A DNA stretch of 64,000 bases from Bosea sp. NBC_00550. Lineage in GTDB: Bacteria > Pseudomonadota > Alphaproteobacteria > Rhizobiales > Beijerinckiaceae. The stretch is taken from positions 1,922,001-1,986,000 of the forward strand of contig NZ_CP102772.1 in the NCBI RefSeq assembly GCF_026020075.1, written 5' to 3'. Of the stretch, positions 34,319 to 43,515 are shown one piece after another (position 1 is the first letter of the stretch; each line of letters begins with the position of its first letter). Position numbers and translations under genes: made by a program. The notes under the pieces were generated by a model. That model saw only the letters and a list, made by a program, of their open reading frames with translations. It was not told where the DNA came from and did not search any database.

Positions 34319-36845
34319 ATTGCGCGGTGACGTCGCTCGGGATGTGAGCGGCAGCCGTCCCGCTCCGCGCCGGCGTATTCTGCACCGGGGCGAGGCCGAG
34401 CGAATTGCGCACGCTCTGAGACGGGCCGGCCAGCATCGGCCCTTCGCCCGGCGCGGTGACGATCTGCGGCTCGCCATGCATCGGCGGCAGCGGCAGATTA
34501 TCCTCCGGCTCCTGCGGCTCGATGCGTGCCTTGAGCTCGGCAAGCGCGCCCGACAGCGGCTGGAAGCTGAAGCGCACCTTGTGCGTGCCGGCCGGAACCT
34601 GCACGGCGCGGAACAACACGTTCGCCTTCAGGATCTCCGTCTCGACGCCGTCGACCTCGGCCTTCCACCAGGGGTGCCAGATGTCGTTGAGCACCACGAA
34701 GCCGGCTGAAGGCGTCGTCACCTCGATCTCGACCTCGGCATTGCGATACCGCGTCAGCTTCACATCGGCCTGCACCGCGACCGGCCCTTCCGCCGCCACG
34801 ACCGGCGGCTCGACATCGAGCAGCACGGCCTGCTGCGGATCGGTCTCCGGCCAGCGGCCCGAGAGCTTCATCCTCTCGAAATCGGCGAACTGCCAGCCGC
34901 CGACGAACTGCACGCGCGGCAGCGCATGCGGGTTCTCGTAGACATAGCCTTCCTTCGTCCGGGCGATCAGGTTGAGATCGCCGCCGCGCAGCGCATGGTC
35001 CACCTGGTCGATCGGGACCGGCGAGGCGATGTAGCGGAGGCCCAGCAGGTTCGCGAGCCGGCAATGATAGGACGGGAAGAGCGGCGTGAACTTGCGCTCT
35101 GACGGCGAGGCGATGCCGTCGCGCGTGCCCACCGCTTCGGAGAAATCCTCCAGCCGCAGGGGGTTGTAGCCCAGCGTGTGGTCGAAGCCGTGGACCATGC
35201 CGGCATTCGGCCATTCGAAGCCCAGGCCGAGCAGCTCGACCCGGTCGCGACGCGGTGAATCGGCCGTTTGCGCCGTCAGATGCTTCAGCAGCGCGATGGT
35301 CTCGTTCTTCGTGCCCGGCTGCAGCACGTCGTAGAGCTGCGGCGACAGGGCCGTGGATTCGTTGGGGCCGTTGTTGACGCCGAGGTCGGCTGCCACCACG
35401 CCCGTGACGAGGATAGCGGCCGCGGCCGTGCCGAGCGCGCCGCGCCAGCGCTGCAGCATGAAGAAGGCGCCGCCCGCGACCGCGAACCAGCCGATCGCCA
35501 GCGCCACGGGCTTCCAGGCATCGCCGAGATGCCCCTCGCCGCGCGACACCAGAAGCGCAACCGCCAAGCTTGCGAGAACGAGCCCGGCACCGATGAGGAG
35601 ATCGCGCCGGAACGAGGTGCCCGCCTCGGCCGTCAGGATGCGATGCAGCACATAGCCCGACAGCACCGCCGCCAGCCCACCGATCAGGAAGGTCGCATCG
35701 GCCGGCCGGCGGAACACCTTGATGCCCGGCAGATAATCATAGGCGAACTGGAACAGCGGCGTGTAGCGCCCGAGCGCGAACAGCACCATGAAGGCGAACA
35801 TCAGCGTCAGCGGCCGCACCGCCTTGTCCCAGAGCCAGCCACGCGTCAGCCCCGGCGCCAGCAGCAGCAGCAGCGGCAGTGCGCCGAAATAGACCTGCCC
35901 CATATTCTGCGACAGGAAGAGCTCCTTGGCCCATTGCGGATTGTTGTACGGGCCCCAGAACTCGACATTCGGGTCCTTGGCGCCGAACAGGTCGCCGATG
36001 AAGGCGGTCAGCAGCGAGACCGGATGCAGCGAGCCGCGCCCGGCTTCGGTCAGGTCGATCTCGGGCCGGGTCGTCGCCTCGGCGAAGAGCCAGGTCCAGA
36101 TCAGCGGCAAGGCGATGACGGCGAGCCCCGCGACGCTGGCGGCGGCGATCGGCAGCAGGCTGGTGCGGAAAGCGGGCCAGCCGCCCGAAAGCCAATGCGC
36201 CACGACCATGCCGAAAAGCACATAGCCGCCGAGCAACGCGACCTGATCGGGCTCGAGCACCATCAGCCCGGCGGCAAGCCCGGCGAAGACGCCGGAAAGT
36301 ATCGACGACCGCTGCAGCATGCGCGCCGTCAGCCAGAAGGCGATGGCGAAGAAGGCGAGGCTGGCGATCTGCCCGACATGCTGCACCCGCCAGGCGGCTG
36401 AGGCGCCGAAGGCGAAGACCAGCGCCGCCATCAGCCCGCCCGCCGGATGCCAGTTGCGATCGCGGAAGAACACGATGAGCGCCAGTCCGCCGGCCAGGAG
36501 ATGCGCCAATATATAGGCGTCGACCTCGCGGAAGCTCGGTGAAGGCGAGAGCAGCGCCAGGAGGATCGCGGGCGAGAAGATCAGCGATTGCGGATCGGCG
36601 ATCTGCGGCGAGCCACCGAAGACGTTGTGGTTCCAGAACGGCGATTGGCCGGAATGGAGCGCGTTCGCCAGGAACTGGACCTGCGCCTGGAAATGCGCCT
36701 TCGCATCGAACGGAATCGTCACCGAACCCGAAAGCCAGGGCCAGCACAGGACCACCCATGCCACGACGAAACCCGCGGCCGCCAGCAGGTAGCCGGCGCA
36801 CCTTGCATCCAAACGTCTCAACTGGACCCCCACGGTCCTCGGCAC
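34317..36845 (-). CDS. Large YfhO-like membrane protein
   Basis: An 842-residue protein with about 12 membrane helices in its first 500 residues and a soluble C-terminal half. After the first helix comes TIPFDAKAHFQAQVQFLANA and QSPFWNHNVFGGSPQIADPQ, the usual YfhO-type periplasmic loop with conserved aspartates; similar loops in GT-C glycosyltransferases hold the catalytic acid. The C-terminal region (FVVLNDIWHPWWKAEVDG) resembles a YfhO beta-domain. YfhO proteins help attach sugars to lipoteichoic acid in Firmicutes; the role in a Gram-negative is not known but a surface glycosylation is plausible. It ends in a polar Pro/Gly/Ala tail. Confidence 0.8.
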   Translation of the reverse strand: MPRTVGVQLRRLDARCAGYLLAAAGFVVAWVVLCWPWLSGSVTIPFDAKAHFQAQVQFLANALHSGQSPFWNHNVFGGSPQIADPQSLIFSPAILLALLSPSPSFREVDAYILAHLLAGGLALIVFFRDRNWHPAGGLMAALVFAFGASAAWRVQHVGQIASLAFFAIAFWLTARMLQRSSILSGVFAGLAAGLMVLEPDQVALLGGYVLFGMVVAHWLSGGWPAFRTSLLPIAAASVAGLAVIALPLIWTWLFAEATTRPEIDLTEAGRGSLHPVSLLTAFIGDLFGAKDPNVEFWGPYNNPQWAKELFLSQNMGQVYFGALPLLLLLAPGLTRGWLWDKAVRPLTLMFAFMVLFALGRYTPLFQFAYDYLPGIKVFRRPADATFLIGGLAAVLSGYVLHRILTAEAGTSFRRDLLIGAGLVLASLAVALLVSRGEGHLGDAWKPVALAIGWFAVAGGAFFMLQRWRGALGTAAAAILVTGVVAADLGVNNGPNESTALSPQLYDVLQPGTKNETIALLKHLTAQTADSPRRDRVELLGLGFEWPNAGMVHGFDHTLGYNPLRLEDFSEAVGTRDGIASPSERKFTPLFPSYHCRLANLLGLRYIASPVPIDQVDHALRGGDLNLIARTKEGYVYENPHALPRVQFVGGWQFADFERMKLSGRWPETDPQQAVLLDVEPPVVAAEGPVAVQADVKLTRYRNAEVEIEVTTPSAGFVVLNDIWHPWWKAEVDGVETEILKANVLFRAVQVPAGTHKVRFSFQPLSGALAELKARIEPQEPEDNLPLPPMHGEPQIVTAPGEGPMLAGPSQSVRNSLGLAPVQNTPARSGTAAAHIPSDVTAQ

Positions 36846-37016
36846 GAACGGTCCCGTTCTGGGATCCTGTCTTCAGCCCTGTCAGTGGACTGACGATGCT
36901 GCGGCGCACCTGAACCGAATCTGAACGCGATCACGCATCCGTGAGCACGGCTGAGGACAAGCTGAAGAAAGACCAAAGGGGATGCGCCTGCGCGCCGATG
37001 TGTGATGGAGCCGCAG

Positions 37017-37111
37017 CGTCATCCCGGACAAGCTGCGAAGCGGCGCAAATCCGGGATCCATCGGAGGGCTCGGCGTTCCGCGATGGATCCCGGGTCAAGC
37101 CCGGGATGACG
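37017..37111. repeat. Intergenic palindromic repeat, copy 4
   Basis: A 95-bp copy of the CCCGG-type variant (CGTCATCCCGGACAAGCTGC at the start, CCCGGGATGACG at the end), closely like copy 2. It lies in the 290-base gap between puuD and the YfhO-like gene. Confidence 0.82.
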
Positions 37112-37136
37112 CGCGGTTCCTTGCGAACTCCCTGTG

Positions 37137-38372
37137 CTAGCGCCCGGCGGCGAGCCAGCCGGCCAGCACCTTGCGCTCCGCCGGTGTCATGCCGGAGAGG
37201 TTGTTCGGCGGCATGGCGTGCGTCATCACCGCCTGCATGCGGATGGCGCGGGCATGGGCGGCGATCTGCTCCGGCTCGTGCAGCAGCACGCCTTTCGGCG
37301 CGATCTGGATGCCGGGCCAGGACGGCTCGGGCGCATGGCACATCGCGCAACGCCCGGCGACGATGTTGGAGACCTCCACCGGCGGCAGCGTCATGCCCGC
37401 CAGCAGGACCGGCTTGCCCGCCTCGCGCGGCTTGAGGCCGAGCTGATCGCGCCCGCCCGGCGAGGACGACATCGCCACCCAGAAGGCGAGCCACAGCGCC
37501 AGGATCGCCACCGCCCAGCACCACCAGGGCGATTTGGCGTGGTTGGCGTGGCGGACGTTGAAGAAATGCCGGATCAGCGCGCCCGCTACGATCACCAGCG
37601 CCACCAGCAGCGGGATCGCAGTCGAGTTGGCATAGGTCACCGGATAGTGGTTCGACAGCATCAGGAACAGCACCGGCAGGGTGATGTAGTTGTTGTGCGT
37701 CGAGCGCTGCTTGGCGGCCTTGCCGTATTTCGGATCGGGCTTCTCGCCGGCGGTCAGCGCCGCGATCACCTTCCGCTGCCCCGGCATGATGTTGAAGAAG
37801 ACGTTGGCGGTCATGATCGTCGCCATCAGCGCGCCGGTGTGGATCAGCGCGCCCCGCCCGGAGAAGACGCTGGCGAAGGCCCAGCTCGCCGCCACCACAT
37901 AGCCGAAGCCGACGAGCCCCAGCAGGACGTCGTGCTTGCCGAGCGGCGACTTGCACATCAGGTCGTAGATCAGCCAGCCTACGACCAGCGCCGCGATGCC
38001 GATGGCGCCGGCCGCAAAGGGCGAAAGCTGCATCACCGCCGGGTCGATCAGATAGAGCTCCGACTGCGCGTAATAGACCCAGACCAGCAGGAAGAAGCCG
38101 GAGATCCAGGTCCAGTAGCTCTGCCATTTATGCCATGTCAGCTCGGCCGGCATCACGGCCGGCGCGACCATGTATTTCCGCATCTCGTAGAAGCCGCCGC
38201 CATGCACCTGCCAGGCCCGCCCGCCTGTACCGGGCGGAATGTCCTCGGCCGGCTTCAGCGAGGCGTCGAGATGGATGAAGAAGAAGGAGGCGCCGATCCA
38301 GGCGATCGCCGTGATGACATGGAGCCAGCGCAGCATCATGCCGCCCCATTCCATCAGATAGGCTTCCATCAT
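37137..38372 (-). CDS. puuD: Urate hydroxylase PuuD (membrane urate oxidase with cytochrome c domain)
   Basis: A 411-residue protein that should oxidise urate to 5-hydroxyisourate and pass electrons to a cytochrome instead of to O2 directly. The N-terminal 300 residues hold about eight helices with MMLRWLHVITAIAWIGASFF and FFIHLDASLKPAEDI; the C-terminal soluble domain has a haem c site CAMCH at C342-H346 and GVLLHEPEQIAAHARAIRMQ, then AVMTHAMPPNNLSGMTPAER, with axial Met in AMPPNN. This architecture is specific for PuuD. It diverges from uraH (131-base gap), which takes its product. Confidence 0.95.
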   Translation of the reverse strand: MMEAYLMEWGGMMLRWLHVITAIAWIGASFFFIHLDASLKPAEDIPPGTGGRAWQVHGGGFYEMRKYMVAPAVMPAELTWHKWQSYWTWISGFFLLVWVYYAQSELYLIDPAVMQLSPFAAGAIGIAALVVGWLIYDLMCKSPLGKHDVLLGLVGFGYVVAASWAFASVFSGRGALIHTGALMATIMTANVFFNIMPGQRKVIAALTAGEKPDPKYGKAAKQRSTHNNYITLPVLFLMLSNHYPVTYANSTAIPLLVALVIVAGALIRHFFNVRHANHAKSPWWCWAVAILALWLAFWVAMSSSPGGRDQLGLKPREAGKPVLLAGMTLPPVEVSNIVAGRCAMCHAPEPSWPGIQIAPKGVLLHEPEQIAAHARAIRMQAVMTHAMPPNNLSGMTPAERKVLAGWLAAGR

Positions 38373-38503
38373 CGGCGGTCACCATCCTCGATTCGGCCGG
38401 GCCGGCGCGACGCGCCGTTGGAATTGGCCTTCCGGCAAATTACGGTTGAGGCAAGCCGGCATGCAAGTTGCTGGCCTCGACACGCGAACCGACGGGAACG
38501 GAC

Positions 38504-38857
38504 ATGGCAGGGCTGACGACGCATATCCTCGACACCCATGGCGGACAGCCCGCTGCCGGGGTCGCGATTTCGCTGCGCCGCCTCGGCCCGGAAGGCAGCG
38601 AGACGCTCGTCGAGACGCTCACCAATGCCGATGGCCGCACAGACGCGCCGCTGCTCACGCCCGAAGCGACCCGGCCGGGCATCTACGAGATCGACTTCGC
38701 GATCGGCCCCTATTTTCGCGAGCGCGGCGTCACGATGCCGGAGCCCGCCTTCCTCGACGTCGTCACCGTGCGCTTCGGCATCTCGGAGGTGACTCGGCAT
38801 TATCACGTCCCGCTCCTCGCCTCGCCCTATGGCTATACGACCTACCGGGGGAGTTGA
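38504..38857 (+). CDS. uraH: Hydroxyisourate hydrolase UraH
   Basis: A 117-residue transthyretin-related protein. The start MAGLTTHILDTHGGQPAAGV carries the active-site His of the family; GRTDAPLLTPEATRPGIYEI and the C-terminal tetrapeptide YRGS are diagnostic of 5-hydroxyisourate hydrolases as opposed to transthyretin. It converts PuuD's product to OHCU. Upstream in-frame ATG 38468 is ignored because the family begins at this ATG. It diverges from puuD and precedes the puuE-uraD fusion with a palindromic repeat between them. Confidence 0.95.
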   Translation: MAGLTTHILDTHGGQPAAGVAISLRRLGPEGSETLVETLTNADGRTDAPLLTPEATRPGIYEIDFAIGPYFRERGVTMPEPAFLDVVTVRFGISEVTRHYHVPLLASPYGYTTYRGS

Positions 38858-38874
38858 GTTTACCAACCCTCCGC

Positions 38875-39019
38875 CGTCATTCCGGGGCGGGCCGAAGGCC
38901 CGAGCCCGGAACCCAGAAACAATGCGTTTGCACGGCAAGCGCGTCGGCCGAAACAGCTTTGCTTGAGAGGGTATCGTTTCTGGGTTCCGGGCTCATCGCT
39001 GCGCGATGCCCCGGAATGA
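38875..39019. repeat. Intergenic palindromic repeat, copy 5 (longer variant)
   Basis: A 145-bp member that begins CGTCATTCCGGGGCGGGCCG and ends GATGCCCCGGAATGACG. An inner pair (GAACCCAGAAAC against GTTTCTGGGTTCC) forms a second arm, so the whole can fold as one long stem-loop. It is longer than the other copies. Confidence 0.8.
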
Positions 39020-39087
39020 CGGAGAGTTTCCGCATCAAATAGAGTGATCTAGCATCATCGTCTGAATCGAATTGTGGGCAGCCGCAC

Positions 39088-40512
39088 ATGACCACCACCG
39101 CCTATCCGCGCGACCTCAAGGGCTATGGCCGCACCACGCCCCATCCACACTGGCCGGGCGAGGCGCGCATCGCCGTCCAGTTCGTCGTCAACTACGAGGA
39201 AGGCGGCGAGAACAACATCCTGCATGGCGACGCCGCTTCGGAAGCGTTCCTCTCCGAAATCGTCGGCGCAGCGGCTTGGCCCGGCCAGCGCCACATGAAC
39301 ATGGAGTCGATCTACGAATACGGCTCCCGCGCCGGTTACTGGCGGCTCTGGCGGATGTTCACCGAGCGGAACCTGCCCGTTACGGTCTTCGCCGTGGCCA
39401 GCGCGCTCGCCCGCTATCCCGAGATCGTCGGCTCGATGCAGGAGGCCGGCTGGGAGATCGCGACCCACGGCCTGAAATGGATCGACTACCGCGATGTGCC
39501 GAGGGAGCGCGAGCGCGCAGACATCCTCGAAGCTATCCGCATCCAGACCGAGCTCACCGGCGAGCGCCCGCTCGGCTGCTATCAGGGCCGCACCTCGCAG
39601 AACACGATACCGCTGACGATGGAGGAAGGCGGCTTCCTCTACACCGCCGATGTCTATGCCGACGAGCTGCCTTACTGGCTTTCGGGACCGAAGGGGCCGC
39701 AGCTCGCCGTGCCCTACACGCTCGACACCAACGACATGCGCTTCGCCACGCCGCAGGGCTTCAACAGTGGCGACCAGTTCTTTGCCTATCTGAAGGACAC
39801 CTTCGACACGCTCTATGCCGAGGGCGAGACCGCGCCGAAGATGATGTCGGTCGGCCTGCACTGCCGCCTCGTCGGCCGGCCGGGCCGCGCCGCGGCGCTC
39901 ACCCGCTTCCTCGACTATGTGAAGAGCCACGAGAAGGCCTGGGTTGCGACGCGCCTCGACATCGCCCGCCACTGGGTCAGGACACATCCTCCGGCCGGCG
40001 GCTATGTGCCCTCGAAACTGCCGAAGGCCCTCTTCGTCGAGGTCTTCGGCCGCGTCTGGGAGCATTCTCCTTGGGTCGCCGAGGCGGCCTATGATGCCGG
40101 GATCGGCACGGCGCAGGACACTGCCGAGGGACTGCATGCGGCGATGGTCGCCGCCATGCGCAAGCATTCGCCGGAGCGCCAGAAGGCCCTGCTCAACGCC
40201 CATCCCGATCTTGCCGGCAAGCTCGCGGCGGCCGGCGAGATCACGCCGGAATCGACGCAGGAACAGGCCTCGGCCGGGCTCGACCGCCTCACCAGCGACG
40301 AGCGTGTCCGCTTCACGGCGTTGAACGAGGCGTACAAGGCCCGTTTCGGCATTCCCTTCATCATGGCGGTGAAAGGCGCGACCAAGGCCCAGATTCTCGC
40401 CGCTTTCGAGGAGCGGTTGAAGAACACGCCCGAGCAGGAATTTGCGACGGCACTGACCCAGGTCGAGAAGATCGTCCTGCTCCGGCTGAAGGAGCTGCTG
40501 CCCGCCGATTGA
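39088..40512 (+). CDS. Fused allantoinase PuuE - OHCU decarboxylase UraD
   Basis: A 474-residue two-domain enzyme. Residues 1 to about 300 are PuuE, a polysaccharide-deacetylase-like allantoinase (RIAVQFVVNYEEGGENNILH, then GWEIATHGLKWIDYRD and PYTLDTNDMRFATPQGFNSG). Residues about 310 to 474 are UraD (AHPDLAGKLAAAGEITPEST, QEQASAGLDRLTSDERVRF, NEAYKARFGIPFIMAVKG, ALTQVEKIVLLRLKELL). Reaction order is OHCU to S-allantoin (C-terminal half) then to allantoate (N-terminal half), so the fusion may channel allantoin. It completes the urate-to-allantoate path started by PuuD and UraH. Fusions of this type are known in some alphaproteobacteria. Confidence 0.92.
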   Translation: MTTTAYPRDLKGYGRTTPHPHWPGEARIAVQFVVNYEEGGENNILHGDAASEAFLSEIVGAAAWPGQRHMNMESIYEYGSRAGYWRLWRMFTERNLPVTVFAVASALARYPEIVGSMQEAGWEIATHGLKWIDYRDVPRERERADILEAIRIQTELTGERPLGCYQGRTSQNTIPLTMEEGGFLYTADVYADELPYWLSGPKGPQLAVPYTLDTNDMRFATPQGFNSGDQFFAYLKDTFDTLYAEGETAPKMMSVGLHCRLVGRPGRAAALTRFLDYVKSHEKAWVATRLDIARHWVRTHPPAGGYVPSKLPKALFVEVFGRVWEHSPWVAEAAYDAGIGTAQDTAEGLHAAMVAAMRKHSPERQKALLNAHPDLAGKLAAAGEITPESTQEQASAGLDRLTSDERVRFTALNEAYKARFGIPFIMAVKGATKAQILAAFEERLKNTPEQEFATALTQVEKIVLLRLKELLPAD

Positions 40513-40518
40513 GGCTGT

Positions 40519-41988
40519 TCAGGCCGCCCGCTCCAGCCGAAGCGCCGGAACGCGCGAACCGACGCGATTGAGATCGGCGACGAAGCGGGCATATTCGCGC
40601 CGCTTCGCCTCCTCATCCGGCAGGCGCAGCAGGAAGGACGGGTGCACGGTGGCGACCAACGGCGTGCCGTCGTCCAGGACCAGCTCCCGCTCGCGCGCCT
40701 GGGCGAGAGGGCCGGCATGGCCGGTGAGCGAGCGCAGGGCCGTCGCCCCGAGAGCGACGACAAGCCCGTGCTTGACGAAGCCGCGCTCCAGATCGAGCCA
40801 GAACTTGCAGGCCTTGATCTCGCCGACATTCGGCTTCTCGTGGATGCGGCGCTTGCCGCGCAACTGGAATTTGAAGTGCTTCACCGCATTGGTGACATAG
40901 GCGCGCCGCCGGTCGAGCCCGGCTTCGGCCAGAGCTTGATCGAAGAGCCGCCCAGCCAGCCCGACGAAGGGCCTGCCGGCAAGGTCTTCCTGATCGCCCG
41001 GCTGCTCGCCGACGAAGATCACCGGCGCGTCGAGCGGCCCCTCCCCGAACACGACCTGCGTCGCATGGCAATGAAGCTCGCAGCGGGTGCAGCCTTGCGC
41101 GACTGCCGCCGCATCCTGCCATGACGCGATCGCGGCTTCGTTCGCCGGCTGATCCGCTTGAGACGACCGCCGCTCCTGCCTGATATGTCGCTCCGGAGGT
41201 TCTGTCGGAGTGCGCATCACCATCTCCTCCGCCCGCCGGTTCGCACTGGCGATCAAGGGAGCAATCAGTTCGGCCTCGGGTAGGTTCCGCCAATACTTCA
41301 TCGGCATCTCGGCCCGCATCGCCCTGACCTTCAAACGCGCGGGATTGAAGATGCTGGCGTAGTAGGTGCGCCAGTAATCCTCCATCCGGTCGTCATCGGG
41401 AACCTCGGCTCGCCGGGCCGGTGGACCGTGCAGCAGCGTCTCGCCATCCCAGTGAAGCGAGCCTTGCGGGGTCAGGATCGACCAACACATCGCCGCGAAG
41501 CGCGCGGTGAAGAAGGTGGCGGCGGGCGCCAGGATGAAATGCTCGGGCTCGAACCAGGCGACGAAAGGGCCGTCCTCGCACGCCCCGGCCACCGCCCGGA
41601 AGCGGACGAAAGCCGTCATCTTGTGAAGGTCGCGCCGCACCGAGCGCGCCATCGCCTGCGCCCGGGCGACATCGGCATCGACGCTGTCGTCGAGCAGCGC
41701 CGGCTCCTGCTGCAGGCGCAGCAGCATGCGGTAGAGCAAGGCGAAGCGGCCACCGTCCCGGTGGCAGATCACCGTCTCGGCCAGATCAAGGAAGCGCCTG
41801 GGCACCGTGAGATCGCAAGGCTGCGCCTGCGCCGGTGCCAGCGCATCCCCGGCTCCAAACAGGCCGCCCCCGCCTTCGCCCCAATTCCATTCCACGTCCT
41901 CGGGCGCTGCGCCCGCCTGCGCCAGCCGGCGCGCCTCGGCACGCCAGCCTGCGAAGTCGGCGGGCCCTGAAAGCCGCGCCGCGATCAT
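40519..41988 (-). CDS. UdgX-type uracil-DNA glycosylase with N-terminal DUF4130
   Basis: A 489-residue fusion. The first 260 residues are DUF4130 (RRFLDLAETVICHRDGGRFA, LLYRMLLRLQQEPALL, RMEDYWRTYYASIFNPARLK). The remainder is a family 4-like uracil-DNA glycosylase of the UdgX group: VFVGEQPGDQEDLAGRPFVG-type motif (residue order GEQPGDQEDLAGRPFVGLAG) and the special loop GKRRIHEKPN with His at 383. In mycobacterial UdgX this histidine forms a covalent bond with the uracil-DNA abasic site. Four cysteines (GCTRCELHCHA and others) probably bind an Fe-S cluster. It overlaps the radical SAM gene by four bases. Confidence 0.92.
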   Translation of the reverse strand: MIAARLSGPADFAGWRAEARRLAQAGAAPEDVEWNWGEGGGGLFGAGDALAPAQAQPCDLTVPRRFLDLAETVICHRDGGRFALLYRMLLRLQQEPALLDDSVDADVARAQAMARSVRRDLHKMTAFVRFRAVAGACEDGPFVAWFEPEHFILAPAATFFTARFAAMCWSILTPQGSLHWDGETLLHGPPARRAEVPDDDRMEDYWRTYYASIFNPARLKVRAMRAEMPMKYWRNLPEAELIAPLIASANRRAEEMVMRTPTEPPERHIRQERRSSQADQPANEAAIASWQDAAAVAQGCTRCELHCHATQVVFGEGPLDAPVIFVGEQPGDQEDLAGRPFVGLAGRLFDQALAEAGLDRRRAYVTNAVKHFKFQLRGKRRIHEKPNVGEIKACKFWLDLERGFVKHGLVVALGATALRSLTGHAGPLAQARERELVLDDGTPLVATVHPSFLLRLPDEEAKRREYARFVADLNRVGSRVPALRLERAA

Positions 41989-43217
41989 GCGAACAGTGAG
42001 AGCTGCTGCGGCCGCGGCGACAACCGCTCCCGCAGCCGTTCATGATCGAGGCTCCCGCCCGGGGACCAGCCCTCGGCTGCGATGAAATGGCGGATGGTGG
42101 CGAGCGAACGCGTCAGCCGCCCGACATCCTCGAGCCTCAGACGCCGAAAGCGCCGAGAGGTCAGGATGCGGTCGACGCTGCGGGTTCCGAGCCCCGGCAC
42201 GCGCAGCAGCGCCTCACGGTCGGCCCGGTTGACGTCGACGGGAAAGCGCGCCCGGTGTTTGAGGGCCCATGCGAGCTTGGGATCGATGTCGAGGTCGAGC
42301 ATCTCCCCTTGCGCGATGATCTCCTCGGCCTCGAAGCCGTAGAAGCGCGTCAGCCAATCCGCCTGGTAAAGCCGATGCTCGCGCATCAGCGGCGGCGCGA
42401 TCAGGGGCAGTTGCCGCGACGCATCCGGGATCGGGCTGAAGGCGGAGTAATAGACCCGCTTCAGCCCGAAGCTCCCATAGAGCAGCGCGCTGCGCCTCAG
42501 GATCGTCCCGTCGCTCGCGCCGTCGGCCCCGACGATCATCTGGGTGCTCTGCCCGGCAGGCGCAAAGGCCGGCGCCTTCGCGCTCGCCTCCCGTTCCTCC
42601 GCGGCCTCCTCGATCTTCAGCTTGAGCCCGCCCATCGCGCTTCGAATGGCGACGGCGCTCTTCTCCGGCGCGAACCGCGCCAAGCCGGTTTCGCTGGGTA
42701 GTTCGACATTCACGGAGACCCGGTCGGCGAACCGCCCGGCCCGCTCGATCAGCTCCTGGCTGGCGCCGGGGATCAGCTTGAGATGGATGTAGCCGCGGAA
42801 ATCATTCTGCAGGCGCAACGTCTCGGCGACGCGGACGAGTTCGGCCATCGTATAGTCGGGCGAGCGGATGATGCCCGAGGAGAGGAAAAGCCCCTCGATG
42901 TAATTCCGCCGATAGAAGCTCAGCGTGAGCTTCACCACCTCCTCCACCGAGAACCGGGCGCGGCGCACATTGCTCGACGAACGGTTGATGCAGAACACGC
43001 AGTCGAAACTGCAGAAATTGGTCAGGAGGATCTTGAGCAGCGAGATACAGCGGCCATCCGGCGCATAGGAATGGCAGATGCCGGAACCGGTCGTCGAGCC
43101 CAGCCCGCGACCGTCGCGGGAATCGCGCCGCGTCGTGCTGCTCGACGCGCAGGACGCGTCGTATTTGGCGGCGTCGCTCAGGATCTCGAGCTTCTCCATC
43201 GTGGTGAGCTGACCCAT
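41985..43217 (-). CDS. Putative DNA modification/repair radical SAM protein
   Basis: A 410-residue radical SAM protein of the TIGR03916 type. The 4Fe-4S triad is FCSFDCVFCINR with C69, C73 and C76; SDAAKYDASCASSSTTRRDS and GICHSYAPDGRCISLLKIL are N-terminal conserved segments with further cysteines. A helix-hairpin-helix motif near the C-terminus (VNRADREALLRVPGLGTRSV) implies contact with DNA. It is always linked in genomes to a DUF4130-UdgX gene, as here. The reaction is not known; the pair is thought to handle a DNA lesion. Confidence 0.92.
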   Translation of the reverse strand: MGQLTTMEKLEILSDAAKYDASCASSSTTRRDSRDGRGLGSTTGSGICHSYAPDGRCISLLKILLTNFCSFDCVFCINRSSSNVRRARFSVEEVVKLTLSFYRRNYIEGLFLSSGIIRSPDYTMAELVRVAETLRLQNDFRGYIHLKLIPGASQELIERAGRFADRVSVNVELPSETGLARFAPEKSAVAIRSAMGGLKLKIEEAAEEREASAKAPAFAPAGQSTQMIVGADGASDGTILRRSALLYGSFGLKRVYYSAFSPIPDASRQLPLIAPPLMREHRLYQADWLTRFYGFEAEEIIAQGEMLDLDIDPKLAWALKHRARFPVDVNRADREALLRVPGLGTRSVDRILTSRRFRRLRLEDVGRLTRSLATIRHFIAAEGWSPGGSLDHERLRERLSPRPQQLSLFA

Positions 43218-43328
43218 GGCGTTTCCTTATGTTCACTATTTGTTCTATCAGATGGCTTCCGCTTCTGGCAAGCTTGGTCGGCAGCGGGAACCGCGTCACG
43301 CGGGCGAGCGTTGTTCGGCGGAAACCCC

Positions 43329-43499
43329 ATGGAGTGTCCGGTGTTCCGCCTGCTGCTGGTCATCATCATCCTGGTCGTCGGATACGACGCCGTCGTGCAT
43401 CAGGGTGCGTATACGCGTGACGCCTGGAACAGCATCGTCCGGCTGACCAGTGCGTCAGTCGAGGGCGCCAAGGAACTGGGCGAGCGCGCACGCAACTGA
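43329..43499 (+). CDS. Small single-helix membrane protein
   Basis: A 56-residue protein with one transmembrane helix (FRLLLVIIILVVGYDAVVHQ) and a short polar tail (SVEGAKELGERARN). It diverges from the radical SAM gene and converges on the helicase gene. A GTG at 43341 has GGAG six bases before it and is an equally good start, giving 52 residues. I recognise no family; small membrane proteins of this type are common in Hyphomicrobiales. Its role is unknown. Confidence 0.6.
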   Translation: MECPVFRLLLVIIILVVGYDAVVHQGAYTRDAWNSIVRLTSASVEGAKELGERARN

Positions 43500-43515
43500 G
43501 CGGCCCTCGGGTGGC

